The translations under genes and the position numbers were made by a program. A stretch of 64,000 nt of DNA from positions 1,178,001 to 1,242,000 of the forward strand of contig OY723275.1 in the NCBI GenBank assembly GCA_963210315.1, given 5' to 3'. Below, piece by piece: positions 10,727 through 21,300 of the stretch. Each line of letters starts with the position of its first letter. Positions within the stretch are counted from its first letter, which is position 1. The notes beneath the pieces were generated by a model. That model did no database searches. It was given only the letters and a program-made list of their open reading frames with translations, and was not told the DNA's origin. The DNA comes from Rhynchopus euleeides. Taxonomy: Eukaryota; Euglenozoa; Diplonemea; Diplonemida; Diplonemidae.

Positions 10727-11160
10727 ACTACTATTCGGCGAACGCGCGGGCCTAAATCGACCTCGCCAGAAAATTAATAAATAGTTTGCGAGCGAATAGA
10801 CGTACTTAGTACGTCTATTCAACTTTTCCTAAAAACGCTGTTTGCAGGGGCTCTGCGGGGCTGTTTGGTCCACCAGGGGCGCGCTGGTCACTGCTGTCGT
10901 CCGTCTCTCACTTCTTCTGCCTTCCGGTCGAGTATCCGCTCTGTTCTCGTCCTACCACTCGCCCCTCATTTGGTTTCGTACCGTTTTGATTTGTATTGCC
11001 CCCCCCCCTCTGGTGCCCCCCCTGGTTGACATTCTTGTTGAGTTAGTGAAAGCATACACAGTTCATCAGAGCTGTCAGCTTCACTGTCGGTGGTTGGTTG
11101 GTGCGTTGATGCTTAAAAAAAAGATGTGAAAAAGACAAGCCACAACCAGCACGCCCCAAC

Positions 11161-14100
11161 TTACTTCTTCTTCAAGTTCTTGGGCTTGTTGGGGCAAGTC
11201 TGCATGTTGTGCCCAGGCTTCCTACACCCTTTGCAGAGCCTGCGGTGTTTGTTGGGAGTCTGGGTGGTCGGGGACGCTGCGCGCTTCTTTTGGGAGGACT
11301 GGGAGGACTGGGAAGGCTGTGTCTGTGTGAGAGAGTTCACACGAACCGGCTTCGCCCATGCCAAGATGCTTGACTGTTGGGTTGGCTGAGACACAACTTT
11401 CTTTTGGGTGGACTGCTTCTCTGTGCTCTCTTTTGCCTTCCCGTCCAACCCAGGTTCAAGGTCCGCACCACCAGCCTCAGGGGATGTTTCTGTGCTTGGT
11501 GCGAAGGTGAGGTCCGGACAAAGGGAGCTCTTCACGAACCCGTCCTCCTCACCCGACACCTTCAGCACGTACCCCATATCCCGCAAGCGCTCGGCTACCA
11601 CCTCCCCCCTCACACTTTCCACCGACTTTCCCCAAACAGCTCCAACAGAGGTGCACATGGCCTCGCGGTACCACCTCTCTGTGAAGCGACAATCCTGGCG
11701 AAAACCTTCGGCTGTTGATTTCTTCATCTCGAGACGGGCTTTGTCCTTGAGCCCTTCCAGGTGAGTGTGGAAGGCAGCCTTGAATGGTGCAAATGCATGC
11801 ACATCAAGGTACTGCACTGTTCCTGTCAACCCACCTGGAATGACCGCTGACTTCGCCCCCGTCTTCCTGTGCAAGTACGCAACATTTTTTGGTGCAATGT
11901 GTGTTGTCGCCGAGTCATAAATGACAAGCACGTTTTTGTTTTTGCAAATGGGGGCCAAGACGCTGTCAATCCACCACCGCCACTCGGCTTCTTTGACCCA
12001 GCCGGTTTTCTGGAAAGTACAGTTAACCCCCGAGTCTTTGTGAATCTGATGCTCCTCCTTCTTTATCCTCTCGCCCGCACCTTTAAAAACGATCGACTGC
12101 TTTGTCGCAAGAATGGTCCTGTCTTTCACACTGAACGTGACAGCACCAATCAACGTGGCAAATCTATTTTTGCCAGCATCGGTATCGACCATGATGTTGG
12201 TGTCAGTGGTGTAGCACAACAGTTTGTCCCTGCGGGTAGAGCTCTTGTACAAGGCAGACTCATCCACATTCACAACCAGGTCAAAAGTACCAAAGGGGTT
12301 GTGCAGCAGCTCGGACCCGATGGAGAGGCGTCTGATGGTGGACCAGAAGCTGTGCAACTGGACCCGGGCTTTTTCAAGAGAAAGCTTGGCAATGCGCGAA
12401 GTACGAAATTGAAACTTGTTTCTCCTGGCCCAACCGTCAATCCACTCCACCGAAGCCTGGAAGCCTTTCGGGAAGGGAACAAAGGACATGGCAAGCTCCT
12501 TGATTTTGCGGCGCGTCGTTGGCAAGTCGTTCTTCCGCCGTTCTCCCACTTCTTTAAGCACGTGGGCCTCCACCTCAGGAAAGAAACACGACCTCCCCCC
12601 CCCCGCCTTTCTTTTGGCATGTGTTTTTCCATCATTTGCTGGGAGGCTCTTCATCGCCTTATCCTTGGGAAAGTCTCTCTTCCAACGAGTTGCCGTTGTC
12701 GAACACTGGTCCCGGTTCACTTGGATAGGAGGGTTACCAGGAGGAGTAGGAGGAGCAAAAAGGTAAGCACGCATGGTCTCCATCACCGGGAGCCCAGCCC
12801 ACAACAAGGAGGCTACAGCCTGCTTGTAGTGGGACGTGTAGCAGGCCCGGCGGGTTGTATCCCCAACCTTTGAAGGGGCCCTGCAGTGCTTAATTTCCCC
12901 CCCCAAAAACTCCTTTAGGTTTTCAACCGAGAGCACAATATCCGGGGAAGGGGTCTCCCCCTTCGTTGCACTCTCGGTATCCCCACCCGTGTTCCCTTCC
13001 CCACCCGTGTTCCCTTCCTCCCTTCCCTCCCCACTGTCCCCACTCCCGTCATCAGAGCCGTTCTTTTCGAGTTCTTCGAGAACAGAGACTTTTTCGATGT
13101 CGTCGTCGTCGTCGTCGTCGCAGGTGCTCTCAGAGCTGCCATTCGATCCAGCGCCGCCCTCTGAGTCAGCGTCATCGTTCTCTGAGGTAGTGTCGTCGTT
13201 CGGTCCAGCGTCGTCGTTGCTCGCAGAAACCACAATCGCGCACGCGGTCTCCGCAGCCAACAGCTCCCGAAGATCACGGAGCACAGATTTGAGATCGTCT
13301 TTGGAGGGTGCCTGGCGTTCTTGGACCTCCCGCTCGATATCAGCAGCTGAAGACAGCTGATGAATCCGTGTGGGGAAAAAGTGTGTTGCATGCCGGACGG
13401 CCTGAATCCCACACGACCACGCGTCCTTCTGCATCCCACTCAACACCACACGGACAGTGCTGAACTTCTGCTCGAGGCTCTTGGCGAGTGGAGAACCGTG
13501 AATGATCGCGTGGTCGTCAATCACGATACACTCATCCTCCCGGAAAGCACAAAAGACCCAGTGGAGGCCTGTGTTGTTGTGTGTGTTCACCACACAACCC
13601 TGCCACTCCGATTTTGTCTCCCAGAACGCCACACCCTGGGGACTAGCTGGATAGCGCTTCATCCCTTTTGTGATGCTCTCGAACTGGCAGTACTCAAAAA
13701 AACGAGTACCGTTCGGGTTTTTCACCGGATCATACCGGGGGTTGGCGACACGGGACACTGCTTCTACACCAGCGGGCTGCAGGTAGTGAACCAGCAGGTT
13801 CCCCACGTCGCTCGTCGTCAGCCAGTACCCCACCTTGACATTCTTTGAGGAATGCCCTTTTAAAAACTCGGCCCTTTTGGGGCCGCCTCCGTGCGCTTCC
13901 GTCGGCTGTGCCTCACACCCACCCCGAAGGACTGGAATGGGTTTGGCTTGTGTCTTCGGCGCGGAGCAGTCGGTTGAAGGTTTGGCTTGTGTCTTCAGCG
14001 TGGAGCAGTCGATTGAAGGTTCGGCTTGTGTCTTCGGCGCGGAGCAGTCGGTTGAAGGTTTAGCTTGTGTCTTCGGCGCGGAGCAGTCGGTTGAAGGTTC

Positions 14101-14397
14101 GGCTTGTGTCTTCGGCGCGGAGCAGTCGGTTGAAGGTTCGGCTTGCGTCTTCGGCGTGGAGCAGTCGGTTGAAGGTTCGGCTTGTGTCTTCGGCGCGGAC
14201 CGGTTGGTTGAAGGTTTGGCTTGTGTCTTCGGCCATGAAAAAATCGGGCCATTGCAGCGTGCCCTGGCCCGGGCCAGTTGGTTGAAGGAAGGCCGGGGAG
14301 CGCATGGCGGTGGCCCATCCTCGAATATCTTGAACAGGAGGCATTCCATCAGCAGGAGGCACATGAAAGCATCGGACGTCATCATTATGTCGGACAC
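11161..14397 (-). CDS. Pogo-like DDE transposase with N-terminal Ulp1-type (C48) peptidase domain and C-terminal zinc knuckle
   Basis: An uninterrupted 1078-residue frame starts with MSDIMMTSDAF. Residues 57-153 are 7.5 copies of a 13-residue KTQAEPSTDCSAP repeat. Residues about 185-370 match the Ulp1/SENP (C48) fold: GLHW with His279, IVIDD with Asp294, then QKDAWSCG with Gln323 and Cys329, so the catalytic set is present. An acidic linker (about 393-475) follows. A helix-turn-helix/CENP-B-like DNA-binding region spans roughly 480-670. The DDE core has Asp712 (VNVDES), Asp828 (VLVIYDSATTH) and Asp865 (GTVQYLDVHAFAPFK), a DD36D spacing with the pogo-type PFK after the last Asp. Residues 1055-1068 form a C-x2-C-x4-H-x4-C zinc knuckle. 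The enzyme should cut and paste its own element at TA sites; the peptidase may process SUMO-like conjugates or the transposase itself, which is inference. Confidence 0.88.
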   Translation of the reverse strand: MSDIMMTSDAFMCLLLMECLLFKIFEDGPPPCAPRPSFNQLARARARCNGPIFSWPKTQAKPSTNRSAPKTQAEPSTDCSTPKTQAEPSTDCSAPKTQAEPSTDCSAPKTQAKPSTDCSAPKTQAEPSIDCSTLKTQAKPSTDCSAPKTQAKPIPVLRGGCEAQPTEAHGGGPKRAEFLKGHSSKNVKVGYWLTTSDVGNLLVHYLQPAGVEAVSRVANPRYDPVKNPNGTRFFEYCQFESITKGMKRYPASPQGVAFWETKSEWQGCVVNTHNNTGLHWVFCAFREDECIVIDDHAIIHGSPLAKSLEQKFSTVRVVLSGMQKDAWSCGIQAVRHATHFFPTRIHQLSSAADIEREVQERQAPSKDDLKSVLRDLRELLAAETACAIVVSASNDDAGPNDDTTSENDDADSEGGAGSNGSSESTCDDDDDDDIEKVSVLEELEKNGSDDGSGDSGEGREEGNTGGEGNTGGDTESATKGETPSPDIVLSVENLKEFLGGEIKHCRAPSKVGDTTRRACYTSHYKQAVASLLWAGLPVMETMRAYLFAPPTPPGNPPIQVNRDQCSTTATRWKRDFPKDKAMKSLPANDGKTHAKRKAGGGRSCFFPEVEAHVLKEVGERRKNDLPTTRRKIKELAMSFVPFPKGFQASVEWIDGWARRNKFQFRTSRIAKLSLEKARVQLHSFWSTIRRLSIGSELLHNPFGTFDLVVNVDESALYKSSTRRDKLLCYTTDTNIMVDTDAGKNRFATLIGAVTFSVKDRTILATKQSIVFKGAGERIKKEEHQIHKDSGVNCTFQKTGWVKEAEWRWWIDSVLAPICKNKNVLVIYDSATTHIAPKNVAYLHRKTGAKSAVIPGGLTGTVQYLDVHAFAPFKAAFHTHLEGLKDKARLEMKKSTAEGFRQDCRFTERWYREAMCTSVGAVWGKSVESVRGEVVAERLRDMGYVLKVSGEEDGFVKSSLCPDLTFAPSTETSPEAGGADLEPGLDGKAKESTEKQSTQKKVVSQPTQQSSILAWAKPVRVNSLTQTQPSQSSQSSQKKRAASPTTQTPNKHRRLCKGCRKPGHNMQTCPNKPKNLKKK
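13939..14229 (-). repeat. 39-bp coding tandem repeat (7.5 copies)
   Basis: Encodes the 13-residue Lys-Thr-Gln-Ala... repeat near the transposase N terminus. Copies are nearly identical, with synonymous and Glu/Lys differences, indicating recent expansion. Confidence 0.9.
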
Positions 14398-14666
14398 CAG
14401 CCGAAGCTATTGGCTCTGTTGGTGGATGGTGAAATCTGGGCAGTTGGATTGCGGGTTTGCGGGCGTGTGTTGATCAGTGCTGCACAACAGGAGAGAATGT
14501 CAAACAACGTCAGGGAAGGGGGCTGCGGGGGGTGGGGGGTGGGCTCAGCTGGTCCTCGAAGGCTACATCTATGGTGAGGTGTGTCTGGGGCCATCCGTCC
14601 ACATCTTCTCGTTGGTGGTAGGGACTGCGGACGCCGTAGATGAGGAGTCGTTTAATGCGCGCCGCT

Positions 14667-14795
14667 CTTCAGCAGTGATTTTGACGCCTCTGGACCCCAG
14701 GAGTTTGCGGGTTTCCGGGTTTGCGGTCTTCAGCAGTGGTTCTGATGCCTCTGGACCGCAGGAGTTTGCGGGTTCGCTGGTTTCCCGTCCGTATG
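14667..14795. repeat. Tandem duplication of ~65 bp
   Basis: Two adjacent copies start CTTCAGCAGTG and share CCTCTGGACC and CAGGAGTTTGCGGG. They lie inside the pogo-like element between its gene start and its right end. Confidence 0.65.
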
Positions 14796-15095
14796 TGTCT
14801 GAGGGGGGATGCCCCGATTCCCTTCGTCACGACATATCTTTGAGCGTAGGTCACTTCCCCCCTCTACGGACCCCGTGCACCCTGGTTCCCCTAAGTGGCA
14901 CCAATAGACCCCGTTGTCCCCATTCCTTGCCCCAAAGTTTGCAGATTTGTGTGTCTCCAAAAAGAAAATCTCAAAAAAAACGGAAAATTTTCCCAAAAAA
15001 AAAGGGTGAAAAGTAAGTACTACTATTCAACGGCCCAACGTGCCCCAGAGCCCCAAAAAAATAAGTACTACTATTCGGCTAAGTACTACTATTCA

Positions 15096-15124
15096 ACTAA
15101 GTACGTTTATTTGACCCCCCCCTG
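15096..15124 (-). repeat. Right terminal inverted repeat of the pogo-like element
   Basis: 29 bp, identical to the reverse complement of 10698-10726, followed by TA at 15125-15126. Confidence 0.9.
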
Positions 15125-15196
15125 TAACGAAATAGGCCCCTATTTCTCCCCGAGCGAACGCCCTGGCCGACACACCAAAAAAAGGGAAAATAAATA

Positions 15197-15903
15197 CTGG
15201 GGGGGGGGGCAAATACTAGAGGGCCCCTCTATTATTCACCGTGCCAGCCGACGAAAATGGGGGTTTTCGGACCCCCTCCACTATTTGCTTTTTGGGGGGT
15301 GGAAATTTCGCGTTCTTGAATATTTGGCATCTGTGCGGCTCGGAGTGGGATCGTTTTGTCGGTCGACCACCTGATTTGATCCGAGTTTGGCGGGGCTGAG
15401 CGGTCTTATATGCCAAAAAAATCTACGATTTTCCAAATCAGCTGGGTCGATGTGTCAAACCTCATCTAGAAATGTGGGTCAGAGGCTGATCCTCAGAGGA
15501 AGTGACTGGGGGCAGCGAACACCCCACCTACCCACCCAGCGGGACCCCTCTTTGGGTGTTCCAAAACCCTGCTATTCCGAACGTTTGGAATTTGTGCAGA
15601 TCGTAGTGGGTCATGGTGGTAGAGGTGCCAAGCTTCACCCATGAAACCTGGGTCTGGTTCAGGGACTGGTCATGGGTGTCCAAAACCCCGTTCTTTTGAA
15701 CGTTTGGGATCTGTGCGGAGCGTGGTGGGGTCATTTTGGCTCTGGGGTGCCTGCGAGCACCACTTACGGATGCAAAAACAGGACTCACACCCCCCTCAAT
15801 TATTCGGCCAGGTGCGCCGCCAAAACCGCCGATTTCCATACCCCTCTATTATTTGACCCCCCGCTATTATTTGCCCCCCCCACAACTATTTGCCCCCCCC
15901 CAG
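15197..15903. mobile_element. Non-autonomous 707-bp TA-flanked element carrying the ~197-bp repeat
   Basis: The ends read CTGGGGGGGGGGGCAAATA and its inverted counterpart. The element is bounded by TA at 15195-15196 and 15904-15905. Near the right end three direct copies of a TATTTG(A/C)CCCCC motif suggest subterminal binding sites. The interior (about 15520-15745) contains two inverted copies of the ~197-bp unit that forms the array at 990-2010. It has no transposase. It lies 70 bp from the pogo-like transposon and shares the TA duplication and G-run/CAAAT ends, so cross-mobilisation is plausible. Confidence 0.75.
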
Positions 15904-15905
15904 TA

Positions 15906-16305
15906 ACGCATGGAATTACCCCACCCCGCCTCTTCTCGTTAGCCCCCCAAACTTGACAACGCCATCCTTCGCCCCGTTGGGATCTCCCATTCGTTGGTAT
16001 TGCTGCCCCATAGCACACCCCCGCACCCTGCACCCCACACAGGCACACACAACACACGCCAGCTTCATTGTGTGCACACCATACACCATACTTTTATGTT
16101 TGGCATGCGGTGCCTGCACCACATCCTTGCATAGCTGCGTGCAGCCTGCAATTTGAAGGGACGGATCGAGAGAACGTGAGAGTTTTCCCGCCGACCACCC
16201 CCTCTCTCTGCTGTGACGTTGCTCTTCCTTTTCTCTCTCCCTCCACATCACTTACATCACTGCTGTGTCCGTCCGTCCCTCCCCTAACCCCCCTTTCTGG
16301 CCGAG
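15906..16305. other. Spacer upstream of POP1
   Basis: Pyrimidine-rich on the + strand towards the POP1 start. No gene or element is visible. Confidence 0.45.
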
Positions 16306-17724
16306 ATGAGCATCAACGTATCAGAGCTCGCCGTGGAGCGGAAGGACGAAATATCTGATTTCCTAAACGCATGCCGTGGCGGGGGTGTCAAGGTGCGGCT
16401 CCTGCGGCGATGCCAGAGGCGCCGCGCTGTTGCAGCCATCCCCTTTGTGACCCGCAAGCTGCTCAAGCAGGAGGTGGCGCGGCGGGAGAAGCGCCGGAGC
16501 AGCACAGCTGTGGGGCAACGCCCCCCCACACACGTCTGGCATGCAAAGCGGATGAAGATGGACGGAGCGGTGCCGGTTCGCTCCAACAGGGGTGTCGGGC
16601 GGGCCTCCTTCCGCGCATCCCGCAGCCACGGCACCGCACACGACGCCACCTCAACCCACACCCTGCTGGACTGCAGCACGCTCGCTGCTAAATCCTGCAC
16701 CACCCTGCAGGGCATCATGGGCGAAACCCACCACGCCACCCTCTGCTCGGCTGTCACATCCACCACCACCACCCCACGCGCCATCACCACCACCCTGCAC
16801 GACCCGAGCTGGGCACCCCCGCTGCGGGGACTCCCTGTCGCGTCTGCCACATGGCTGCTGTGCCCCGCCACCACAGCGTCTGCTGCCCGCATCATCTGCG
16901 CGGTGCCGTCGCACGCCGCAGGGCTGGTCACCGGGGCTGTCCCTGCGTCCGCCCCGCTCGCCCCCGAAGCTACGCTGTGGGGCTTCCGCAGCACGCCGCG
17001 CGGCGCTGTCCCACGCGCTGCAGCCATCTTGGGCCTGCTGTTCGGCAGGCGTGCCGCAGCCGGGGCTGCGGGCTGCGGTGCTGGGGAGGCGGAGAACGCC
17101 CTGCTAGTGCTCCCGGAGGGTCGGCGCGTGCACCACGCCTGGTCTTCCGGAGGCTTGGCCTGGGTCCTCTCCGCCTCGGCCCCTGCGGCCTCCGCGGCAG
17201 GGGGGGGCGGGGGTGCGGCCGGTGCGGTTCGTCCTGCCCGACCCCTCCGGCTCTGGTGCCGCCTCGCCCGGTCGATGCTGGTGGTGGGGTCGCAGGAGTG
17301 GGGGGACCTGGCGCTGCATCATATCGGCGGTGCCCAGGGGGGGCCTCCGGGAGGAGCCCTGCTGGGTCTGCTGGGCTGCTGCTGCGCCGGCCCCATTGTG
17401 GATGTGCAGCGGCACGGCACCCTTGCGAGCATCGCGCAGCGCATGGGGGGTGAGGTGGGCGGCGTGGCGAACTGGGTTTCCGTGACACCCGAGGGCCCGG
17501 GTGGTTTTGCCGAAGGTGGGTTTCTCTGCGTCGAAGAGGGTGGTGGGGTTGCCGTTGTGGGGCTGGTGGTGCGCAGCGTGTTCAGCCTTGCGCAGGGCAT
17601 GCCTGTCGCTGTGGCGGCTGTGGTGTGCCGTGGGGCAGCGGGGGTTGTGCCCGCAGGGCTCCTGTACTACAGCAGGGAGGGGAGGATGTTCCCGGTGCGG
17701 GCTGCCCCGCTGCTGTGCAGTTGA
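16306..17724 (+). CDS. POP1: RNase P/MRP protein subunit POP1
   Basis: A single exon of 472 residues. Basic residues 25-65 lead into THVWHAKRMKM (about 75-85), the hallmark of the Pop1 N-terminal domain, followed by SHGTAHDATSTHTLLD, corresponding to the conserved R-x-x-x-x-H-D segment. A Gly/Ala-rich tail with LWGFRSTPRG and VGLVVRSVFSLAQGMP-like stretches fits the later Pop1/POPLD regions. POP1 is the large scaffold protein of RNase P and RNase MRP, which cleave pre-tRNA 5' leaders and pre-rRNA in the nucleus and nucleolus. At 472 residues it is about half the usual length. No intron consensus interrupts it. Confidence 0.85.
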   Translation: MSINVSELAVERKDEISDFLNACRGGGVKVRLLRRCQRRRAVAAIPFVTRKLLKQEVARREKRRSSTAVGQRPPTHVWHAKRMKMDGAVPVRSNRGVGRASFRASRSHGTAHDATSTHTLLDCSTLAAKSCTTLQGIMGETHHATLCSAVTSTTTTPRAITTTLHDPSWAPPLRGLPVASATWLLCPATTASAARIICAVPSHAAGLVTGAVPASAPLAPEATLWGFRSTPRGAVPRAAAILGLLFGRRAAAGAAGCGAGEAENALLVLPEGRRVHHAWSSGGLAWVLSASAPAASAAGGGGGAAGAVRPARPLRLWCRLARSMLVVGSQEWGDLALHHIGGAQGGPPGGALLGLLGCCCAGPIVDVQRHGTLASIAQRMGGEVGGVANWVSVTPEGPGGFAEGGFLCVEEGGGVAVVGLVVRSVFSLAQGMPVAVAAVVCRGAAGVVPAGLLYYSREGRMFPVRAAPLLCS

Positions 17725-18308
17725 AGTTGGAGGGGTCGAGGGGGAGGTCCAGGTGGAGGTGGAGGGTTTGGTCCCCCCCCGTAGTCCCGCTGTCCTGTAT
17801 TTTATCCTGCGCTGGCCAGGTCTATAGCGAAGGGGTGGCGAGGGGTGGGCCGTGCATCTCTGCAGGCCCCAAACCCAACACACTTGCAAGAGGCAGGGAG
17901 GGCACTGCGTGTAGTCCTGTGGCCGAGCCTTTGCTCCAGGTTGAGAACTGCTGCCCACTTCCTCCCCGTTCCTCCCCCCCCCCCAGAACAATGTATCGCA
18001 GTGGCGCAACTTTTGGCACAATTTGCCCCTTTTTTGCCCAAACAAGCTTGCTTGTCACATCGAAAGAGCCGCACCGCGCGCGCAGTGTGTCTTGAGAGAC
18101 AACACAAAATCACATCTGCACAGCAACGCCCCTCACAGGGGCCACCTCACACTGCCCCTCGTGCCCACAAAACAAAACCCGGACTCTTTTGACACAACCT
18201 CACCCCCGCCCCCTCCACTCCCCCCATCGGCAGAACTGCACCACACGGGGGCCTGGGTCGTGGGGCGTTGGGGCGGAAACTCCTCCCCACCCTCCCGCGC
18301 TTCCCCCC
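17725..18308. other. Spacer between POP1 and coiled-coil gene
   Basis: No recognisable gene. A TCGGCAG acceptor-like site near 18228-18234 lies 75 bases before the next start codon and might be a 5' UTR or trans-splice acceptor. Confidence 0.4.
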
Positions 18309-21300
18309 ATGCTCCTTTGCCCCGATGCCGGGGCGCGGCGGGAGCGGCGCCGAAAAAAATCCGGATCCGGCAGCGGCGCCGCCGGCGGCGGGCCTCCGAA
18401 GAACTCCGTCGAGATGCAGCGCCTGCAGCAGGAGCTGCAGCGCAAGCTGGCAGAGCAGGAGGCGCTGAAGGGCGAGCTCTACGACATACGCTCCACCTCC
18501 GGCGGGCAGGCCGATGCCGACCTGGACAGCCCCGCAGGGCGGCAGCACCACCACGCTCTGGACGGGCTCCGCGACGCGGCAACCCTGCCGCAAGACAGGG
18601 GCTTCCACCTCCATGAGGACGACCAGTGGAGCGACACGACCCTCAACACGCTGTCCTCCGTCAACCGCTACCTGTCACGCCCGCGCGAGAGGGGGTGCAG
18701 CGAAGAGACGAGCAGCGCGAGCACCGTGCACGCCCTCCCCCCACAGGAAGTGGAGGACCGGTATAGGCAGCGCCTGGCCCGGCTGGAGCAGATGGTGAAG
18801 AGCGATGAGAAGCGCCGGATGGAGAAGGAGGCGACTCTGAAGCACCAGCTTGCGGAGAAGGAGCAGCTGCTGTCGCGGTTTGAGGTGGAGCTGAGCCGGG
18901 CCAAGTCGGTGTCGCCCAGGGGGCAGCCCGCGGCGCAGCTGCAGCTGCCGCGCCCCGCACAGCCGCCCCCATCATCCACGAAGGAGGAGAGCAAGGTGCC
19001 TCTGTCGCCTGCGATGGACAGCCCGCCGAAGAACAGGCTGTCGCCCAACCCGCCCAGCCCCAGGCACAGCAGCGAGGCGAAGCCCTTCCCGCTGGAGCCG
19101 TTCGGCCTGCGCGGGGGCCGGGAGCGGGAGCGGGCCGGGGAGTGCATGGGGCAGATCCCCGGAACCATGTCAGCCCCGGTGTCTGCCGTGTCCCCAACCC
19201 CGCCGCAGCAGCGGGCCTTCGGGGCGGGGCCGACCCGGATGGGGCTGGTGGGGAAGACCAGCCCGGCACCGCCCCCCTCCTCCGCGAGGCGCAATGCGGC
19301 GACAGAGATGCACTCCGTGGCGGGGGTCAGCACACAGACCGACCAGCAGGACCCGGACTCCCCCAACACGCCTACTGCTACGGCGTGCAGGTCTGCTCCG
19401 AGCAGCGTGGTGGGCGGGCATCGCTCTGGTTCGTCTGGGCGTGGCAGCAGCCTGCGCCGTGAGGACTACCCTGCGGGGGCAGATGGCGACGACGCGTGGA
19501 TGTCGCAGGTGGAGAGCGTGGTGCTGGGGACCTCCGCCCCGGTGACCCCCCGCAGCAGGCCCGTGCGGATCCTGTCGCCGACGAGGAGCCGCCGCGTGTC
19601 CTTCGTGTCGCCGCCTCGGCAGGCGCTGAAGGTGCCCTTCTCCCCGAGCCCTCCGGATCCTGCAGCAGCTGCATCTGCTGTTGCTGTTGCTGTGGTGGAG
19701 CAGCGGCGTGGCTCGCCGAACCGGACCCGTTCCCCGACGACGCCGGTGCCGGATGCGCTGTCGCCGGGTGGGTCGTTGAATGTGTCTCTGCAGAGCCAGC
19801 CGTTGGCACCAGAGAAGGGCATGGTGGTGGTGCCGGCGGGTGCGTCGCAGCGCAGCCTCAGCAGCGGTGGGAGCAGCAGCACCGAGAGGCTGGTGTCGGC
19901 GGTGTGTGAGAGGGTGCTCCCCCTTGCGAGCGCAGGCAAGCTGCCCAGTGCGGTGCAGCATGTCGACTTTGAGAAGGATGCGAAGAACCGTGAGCTTGAG
20001 GCGAAGCTGGAGCACTACACCCTCCTCGTCGAGCAGTTTGAGGAGACCGTGCTGAAGCTCAGCGGCTGTGTCGACGAGAAGGTGGCGGAGGTGGCGGGGT
20101 GGGAGAAGCGCTACAACGCGACGCAGCTCGAGTGGGAGAAGAACCTTGCGCAGACGCACGTCGAGTGGCAGCAGCGCCTCGACAGCTCCCTGCAGCAGCT
20201 GGAGGCGCGCAGCCGCGAGGCATGCGCCGCAGCGGAGGAACGCGCGTCTGCCGCAGAGAAGGAGGTGCACCGCCTGCAGAGGCTGCTGCAGACACTGAGG
20301 GACGACAGCCCCAGCGCCCCTGCTGCAGGCGACACGGAGGCCATCACCAAGCTGGAGCGGGAGTTTGCGGGGATCGCGGACAGCCTCAAGCAGGGCCTGC
20401 AGGAGTCGGAGAAGGCGTGGCAGGCAGCGTCGGACCGCACGCAGGCTGACAACCAACGCCTAGAGTCGGATGTCGCATCGCTTCAGATTGTCGTTTCAGA
20501 GCGGGCGAGCGAGGCACGGCATCTGTCCGAGAAGATCTCTGACCTGACAAAGGAGCTCGAGTCTAAAGAAGCGAAGGTCCAGTCGCTGCGTGCGCAGACA
20601 GCGCAGCTGGCTAACGAGGTGGAGGAGAAGCAGGATGCGGTGTCCTCCCTGAAGCTGCTGCATGCGCAGACAGTGCGGCAGGGGAGCAACGAGGCAGGGG
20701 CGGAGATCCGCGAGATGATTGTCGAGCTGAAGCATGAGTACATGCGGATATATGAGGAGAAGAAGGTGAAGGTGGAGCAGGAGGCGAAGGACTTCTACTC
20801 CTACTGCAAGGAGGAGCTGGAGCTGCGGGACAAGCGCCTCGAGCAGGCCAGGAGCAAGGCAGCGGAGGACACGAAGGTGATGATGGCGCGCAACCAGGCG
20901 ATCAACGCAGAGGCATCTGACCTGCAGCATAAATACGACGCAACTGTCAACACGCTGACGACAGAGTGCCGGCAGCGCACCCACGAGCTCCAGAGGCGGG
21001 AGGCTGTGCTGGAAAGCCTGCGGGCATCCTCTGAGCAGCAGGCACGCCGCCTCGTACAGGTGGAGAAGGCCCTTGAGGTGGCGCTGGGTGCCGACACGGG
21101 GCAGCCCGGTGCAGCCGTCGAGGCGCAGACCGTGGTGCGCCTGCAGCAAGAGGTGGAGGCACAGCGCCGCCTCAAGCAGGGCATCGAGATCGAGATGCAG
21201 GGTGAGATGGACAGGCTGCGGCGTGACCTGCATGAGAAGGAGCTGGAGCTGGCCTCGCTGCGCATCGCCAGTGCCGGGGCCAGCGAGGTGCAGCCTCTGC

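Larger units (their letters stand above)
10698..15124 (-). mobile_element. Complete pogo-like DNA transposon encoding a C48-peptidase-fused transposase
   Basis: The element is 4427 bp with 29-bp perfect terminal inverted repeats that begin CAGGGGGGGGTCAAAT. It is flanked by TA on both sides (10696-10697 and 15125-15126). CAG termini with TA duplication are typical of pogo/Tigger elements. Subterminal copies of AAGTACTACTATTC occur at both ends (near 10720 at the left, and several near 15017-15095 at the right) and may be transposase-binding sites. It carries one long intact frame on the minus strand. Intact frame, perfect repeats and TSD imply recent, possibly ongoing activity. Confidence 0.9.

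Noticed and set aside
15733-15752. Resemblance to the dinoflagellate spliced leader (CATTTTGGCTC)
   Set aside because: Only the ~11-base core matches; the flanks and donor do not fit, and it lies inside the ~197-bp repeat unit of a transposon.
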